This document shows, in pieces, positions 6,023 through 6,783 of a stretch of 6,783 nt of DNA. Position numbers and translations under genes: made by a program. The notes beneath the pieces were generated by a model. The model searched no databases and had not been told where the DNA came from. It saw nothing but the letters and a program-made list of their open reading frames with translations. Position 1 is the stretch's first letter. Every line of letters begins with the position of its first letter. This stretch comes from Rudanella sp. (GTDB taxonomy: Bacteria > Bacteroidota > Bacteroidia > Cytophagales > Spirosomataceae): NCBI GenBank assembly GCA_026785985.1, contig JAJAYX010000650.1:1-6783 (forward strand), written 5' to 3'.

Positions 6023-6111
6023 TTAATACCCTACCGAGAAATAGGTAACCCATGATTCCGGAAAATTTTTAAACTTTTTTTTGGGTTACTATTTCAACAC
6101 AGCGGTATTAA
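6023..6111. repeat. Large nested imperfect inverted repeat upstream of the sigma factor
   Basis: Outer arms TTAATACC (6023-6030) and GGTATTAA (6104-6111) enclose inner arms GAAATAGGTAACCC (6038-6051) and GGGTTACTATTTC (6083-6095, one base shorter). The gaps between outer and inner arms are 7 and 8 bases, and the central 31 bases hold TTCCGGAA and a T8 run. In all about 21 base pairs can form. It ends 16 bases before the sigma factor ATG, so it could be a leader hairpin, an operator pair, or a small REP/MITE-like element. Confidence 0.65.
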
Positions 6112-6127
6112 CCAATGAACGTTATTG

Positions 6128-6712
6128 ATGAGGGACACGATTCGGTTGCACTGGACTGACAATGACCTGCTGGAAGGTTTGGAAAACGGATCAGATGCGG
6201 CTCTGAATCAGTTGTATAACCGACATTTTCCGATGGTTTTGCAGTTGATTCTGAGCAATAACGGGAGCGAAGACGACGCTAAAGATATTTTTCAGGAAGC
6301 GTTGGTTGTGTTGTACGAGCATGTACAGGCCGGTACGTTTGTGTTGAATGCCCAACTTAAAACGTATCTATACTCGGTAAGCAGACGGTTGTGGCTGAAG
6401 CAGTTAGCCCGAAAGGGACGCTACAGTACACTTGGCCCCGATGACTTGATGGAATCGGATGCGCTGGTGACTGTGGATAACGATTTGATTGAACATGAAC
6501 GTCGGGACAGTCAGTTTGACCACATGACCACGTCGCTCGGCAAGCTTGGTGAACCCTGCCGAACGCTGCTCGAAGATTTTTATATTCGCCATTTGTCCAT
6601 GCAGGATATTACGGAGAAGTTTGGCTATACAAATGCCGACAACGCAAAAACGCAAAAGTACAAGTGCCTGATGCGGTTGAAGAGGCTGTTTTTTAGTGAC
6701 TACCAGGAGTGA
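6128..6712 (+). CDS. Sigma-70 family (ECF-type) RNA polymerase sigma factor
   Basis: A 194-residue alternative sigma factor that would direct RNA polymerase to a dedicated promoter set. Region 2 spans about residues 24-96, with ALNQLYNRHFP, the conserved DAKDIFQEALVVLYEHV (about 50-66) and LKTYLYSVSRRLWLKQLARK. Region 4 spans about 134-190, with the helix-turn-helix LSMQDITEKFGYTNADNAKTQ and a basic tail KCLMRLKRLF. The NADNAKTQKYKCLMRLK ending is typical of a large Bacteroidota ECF-like group. The size is normal, with only a short linker and no region 3. The ATG at 6128 is preferred to the TTG at 6125; neither has a good Shine-Dalgarno. No anti-sigma factor gene is visible in the 70 bases downstream, so its control is unknown; the inverted repeat just upstream is the main candidate cis element. 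Targets cannot be deduced. Confidence 0.93.
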   Translation: MRDTIRLHWTDNDLLEGLENGSDAALNQLYNRHFPMVLQLILSNNGSEDDAKDIFQEALVVLYEHVQAGTFVLNAQLKTYLYSVSRRLWLKQLARKGRYSTLGPDDLMESDALVTVDNDLIEHERRDSQFDHMTTSLGKLGEPCRTLLEDFYIRHLSMQDITEKFGYTNADNAKTQKYKCLMRLKRLFFSDYQE

Positions 6713-6783
6713 AATGAAATAATGTAAAATGAGCGATTTGCATTACGTTCAGTCTGCTTTTTTCATCATACACTATTTATTAC
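6713..6783. other. AT-rich end of window, no supported gene; imperfect inverted repeat
   Basis: After the sigma factor stop the sequence is AT-rich. AATAATGTAAAATGA (6718-6732) and TCATCATACACTATT (6763-6777) are inverted copies matching at 12 of 15 positions. They may be a weak transcription end structure or the start of a dispersed intergenic repeat cut by the window edge. An ATG at 6729 stays open to the edge but does not look coding. Confidence 0.3.

Noticed and set aside
6023..6111. Invertible promoter flanked by inverted repeats (as in Bacteroides capsule loci)
   Set aside because: The inner arms are only 31 bases apart and imperfect, too short for a typical invertible promoter, and no recombinase gene is present in the window.
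6729..6783. ATG-initiated frame open to the right edge
   Set aside because: Only 18 codons, AT-rich, no ribosome binding site, and it lies across an imperfect inverted repeat.
1..6783. CRISPR array, tRNA, rRNA, transposase or defence system
   Set aside because: No regularly spaced perfect repeats, cloverleaf, rRNA segment or characteristic protein motifs were seen on either strand.

Overview
The window looks like chromosomal DNA from a Bacteroidota bacterium, probably a Cytophagales member close to Spirosoma. That placement is an inference from protein style and moderate GC; no search was run. The strongest evidence is a surface protein ending in the C-terminal sorting domain of gliding-motility/type IX secretion (T9SS) clients, beside a PorP/SprF-family outer-membrane protein. 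Support also comes from matches to the Bacteroidota promoter style (TTTG near -33, TAnnTTTG near -7) and few Shine-Dalgarno sequences.

Layout, left to right. (1) Bases 1-353, minus strand: the N-terminal 117 residues of the Holliday-junction helicase RuvB; the rest lies outside the window. (2) Bases 354-459: a compact intergenic region with a hairpin plus T-run that looks like the terminator of the next gene, a perfect -7 element for ruvB and a 14-bp palindrome. (3) Bases 460-4392, minus strand: a giant (about 1310 aa) secreted modular adhesin-like protein with a signal peptide, PKD/Ig-like modules, a WYFGNNAG-type beta-propeller, SprB-like repeats and a type B T9SS sorting domain. (4) Bases 4393-4626: divergent promoter region. 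(5) Bases 4627-5667, plus strand: PorP/SprF-family protein. (6) Bases 5717-5746: hairpin terminator shared by convergent genes. (7) Bases 5774-5983, minus strand: a 69-aa repetitive lipoprotein. (8) Bases 5984-6127: divergent region dominated by a large nested inverted repeat. (9) Bases 6128-6712, plus strand: ECF-type sigma factor. The last 70 bases hold no supported gene.

How the parts fit: the large protein and the PorP/SprF protein are most likely a T9SS client and its dedicated membrane partner, here divergently transcribed from one 234-bp region. The sigma factor and the small lipoprotein form a second divergent pair. The most interesting signals are two 9-base homopolymer tracts just after the adhesin signal peptide, placed where slippage would switch the protein off, and the nested inverted repeat in front of the sigma factor. 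No CRISPR array, tRNA, rRNA, transposase or clearly new defence system is visible.
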